From Micromonospora parva (GTDB lineage Bacteria > Actinomycetota > Actinomycetes > Mycobacteriales > Micromonosporaceae): DNA of 64,000 nucleotides. Below, piece by piece: positions 62,691-64,000 of this stretch. Both the position numbers and the translations under genes were made by a program. Below the pieces are notes generated by a model. It ran no database searches and had not been told where the DNA came from. It saw only the letters and a list, made by a program, of their open reading frames with translations. Positions within the stretch are counted from its first letter, which is position 1, and every line of letters begins with the position of its first letter. The stretch covers positions 62,001 through 126,000 of the forward strand of contig NZ_JNZS01000005.1 in NCBI RefSeq assembly GCF_000718515.1, given 5' to 3'.

Positions 62691-64000
62691 GTGTCGGGCA
62701 GGGGTTGCTGGTCGCGGTGCTGGCGCTGCCGGCGCTGGGCGCGGTCGCGGTGGCGGCAACGCCCCGGGACCGGGCAGCCCGCCTGGTCGGTACGATCGCG
62801 GCGGCGTTGACCCTGCTGGCGGCGGTGCCGCTGGTGTTCGGCGGTCGAGGTTGGGTCGCCTGGTCGGCTGGCGCTCCGGCGGTGCTCCCGTGGCACCAAC
62901 TGGATCTGCCGTGGGTGCCTGGCCTGGAGTTGCGCTTCCACCTCGGCGTCGACGGCATCTCCTGGCCGCTGGTGGTGTTGACGGCGCTGCTCACGCTGCT
63001 CTGCTGCGCGTACACGATGTGGCGGGTGCCCGGCGGCGGCAGTGGCCGGGCGTTGGTCGCGTTGCTGCTGGTGGTCGAGGTGGGCATCCTGGGCACCTTC
63101 CTCGCCCTGGACCTGGTGCTGTTCTTCCTCTTCTTCGAGGTCGTCCTGCTGCCGATGTACGCGATCATCGCCGGCTGGGGTGGCGCGGACCGGCGTCGGG
63201 CCGCCCGGAAGTTCGCCCTCTACACACTGTTCGGGTCGGTGCTGCTGCTGGTCGGCGTGTACGTCGTGGTCGCCGCCGCCGGCACCGCCGACCTGGTGAC
63301 GCTGACCGGTGGGGCGGGGTTGTCCAGGGGCACCCAGTTGGCCGCGTTCACGCTGTTGGCGTTGGCTTTCGCGGTGAAGAGCCCGCTGTGGCCGCTGCAC
63401 TCCTGGCTGCCCGATGCGCACACCCAGGCACCCACCGTGGGCAGTGTCGTGTTGGCCGGTGTGCTGCTCAAGATGGGCACGTACGGTCTGATCCGGGTCG
63501 CGGTCGGGGTGGCGCCGGAGGGTGCCCGCTGGGCGGCGCCGGTGCTCGGCGTGCTGGCCGTCGCCGCGATCCTGATCGGTTCGCTGGTCTGCCTGGCCCA
63601 GTCGGACGTGAAGCGGCTCATCGCGTACTCCAGCGTGGGGCACATGGGTTTCGTACTGCTCGGCGTCGCCACGCTGACCGCCACCGGCATCCAGGCGGCG
63701 TTGATCGGCAACGTCGCGCACGGCGTGATCACCGGCCTGCTGTTCTTCCTGGCCGGGGCGGTGAAGGACCGTACCGGCACGGGTGCGCTCGCGGAGCTGT
63801 CCGGGCTGCGGGAGACCGCGCCCCGGTTGGCGGGTCTGCTCGCGTTCGCGGCGATCGCGTCGCTGGGCCTGCCCGGGTTGGCCGGCTTCTGGGGTGAGGC
63901 GTTCGCGGTGGTCGCCGCACTGCAGGTGGGCGGCCCGCTCTGGACCACCCTCGGGGTGCTGGCGGCGATCGGGGGGGCGCTCACCGCCGCGTACTTCCTG
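62687..64000 (+). CDS. nuoM: NADH-quinone oxidoreductase subunit M (partial, cut by window end)
   Basis: The frame starts at ATG 62687 and is open through base 64000, with at least 438 residues; a full NuoM has about 500, so the 3' end lies beyond the window. Signatures: FHLGVDGISWPLVVLTALLT, the E in FFEVVLLPMYAIIAGWGG, KSPLWPLHSWLPDAHTQAP and DVKRLIAYSSVGHMG. nuoN would be expected next. It is the second antiporter-like pump subunit. Confidence 0.95.

Overview
The window is high-GC, gene-dense actinobacterial DNA, and the gene set points to a Micromonospora-type organism of the Micromonosporaceae. The evidence is near-universal G/C at third codon positions, many GTG starts, DUF3107 and DUF3152 genes, a MoeZ-type adenylyltransferase-rhodanese, Ser/Thr kinase signalling, SpoIIE phosphatases and a second, partial set of complex I genes. 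I see no rRNA, tRNA, CRISPR array, prophage, insertion sequence or recognisable natural-product cluster. This looks like core chromosome with a few accessory genes near the left end.

Layout. 1-5.7 kb: small TPR and Smr proteins, a probable acetyltransferase remnant, a methyltransferase, an AAA/DUF234 ATPase, and an LPLTG surface protein with lower GC. 5.7-12.6 kb: an M28 membrane peptidase, then a tightly overlapping signalling operon (receiver-SpoIIE phosphatase, CHASE3 histidine kinase, single-domain response regulator, inositol-monophosphatase-like enzyme). 12.8-19.2 kb: a coiled-coil secreted protein, a spermidine-synthase-like membrane protein, a Ser/Thr kinase with a CBM2-like extracellular domain, and a TrkA/TrkH potassium uptake pair. 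19.5-24.3 kb: a five-gene LIV-type ABC importer. 24.4-31 kb: an SDR, a RecQ-like helicase fused to a phosphoribosyltransferase-like domain, a His-rich membrane protein, small regulators and a methyltransferase.

31-46 kb holds a neighbourhood that, from memory, resembles M. tuberculosis Rv3204-Rv3211: DEAD helicase, MiaE-like ferritin-fold protein, DUF3107, TetR, DUF3152 metalloprotease candidates (two in tandem here), MoeZ, and an alkyltransferase-like ATL protein. A 1081-residue RPSWAGG-repeat protein, an alpha/beta hydrolase, a squalene-cyclase-repeat protein and proBA are interspersed. 46-51 kb: an ECF sigma factor with a membrane partner, an MFS permease and a PLP-dependent decarboxylase-like enzyme. 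51-64 kb: nuo genes in three blocks (B; C-H; I-J-K-L-M, with M cut by the window end), separated by unrelated genes, with no nuoA, D, E, F or G visible.

The most unusual non-coding signal is a set of long-armed interrupted palindromes (arms 14-18 bp, loops 31-82 nt) at gene junctions: 24292-24358, 25143-25209, 49433-49506 and three in the 520-bp spacer 57026-57546. Two share arm sequence, and one is built into the C-terminus of one gene and the start codon of the next.
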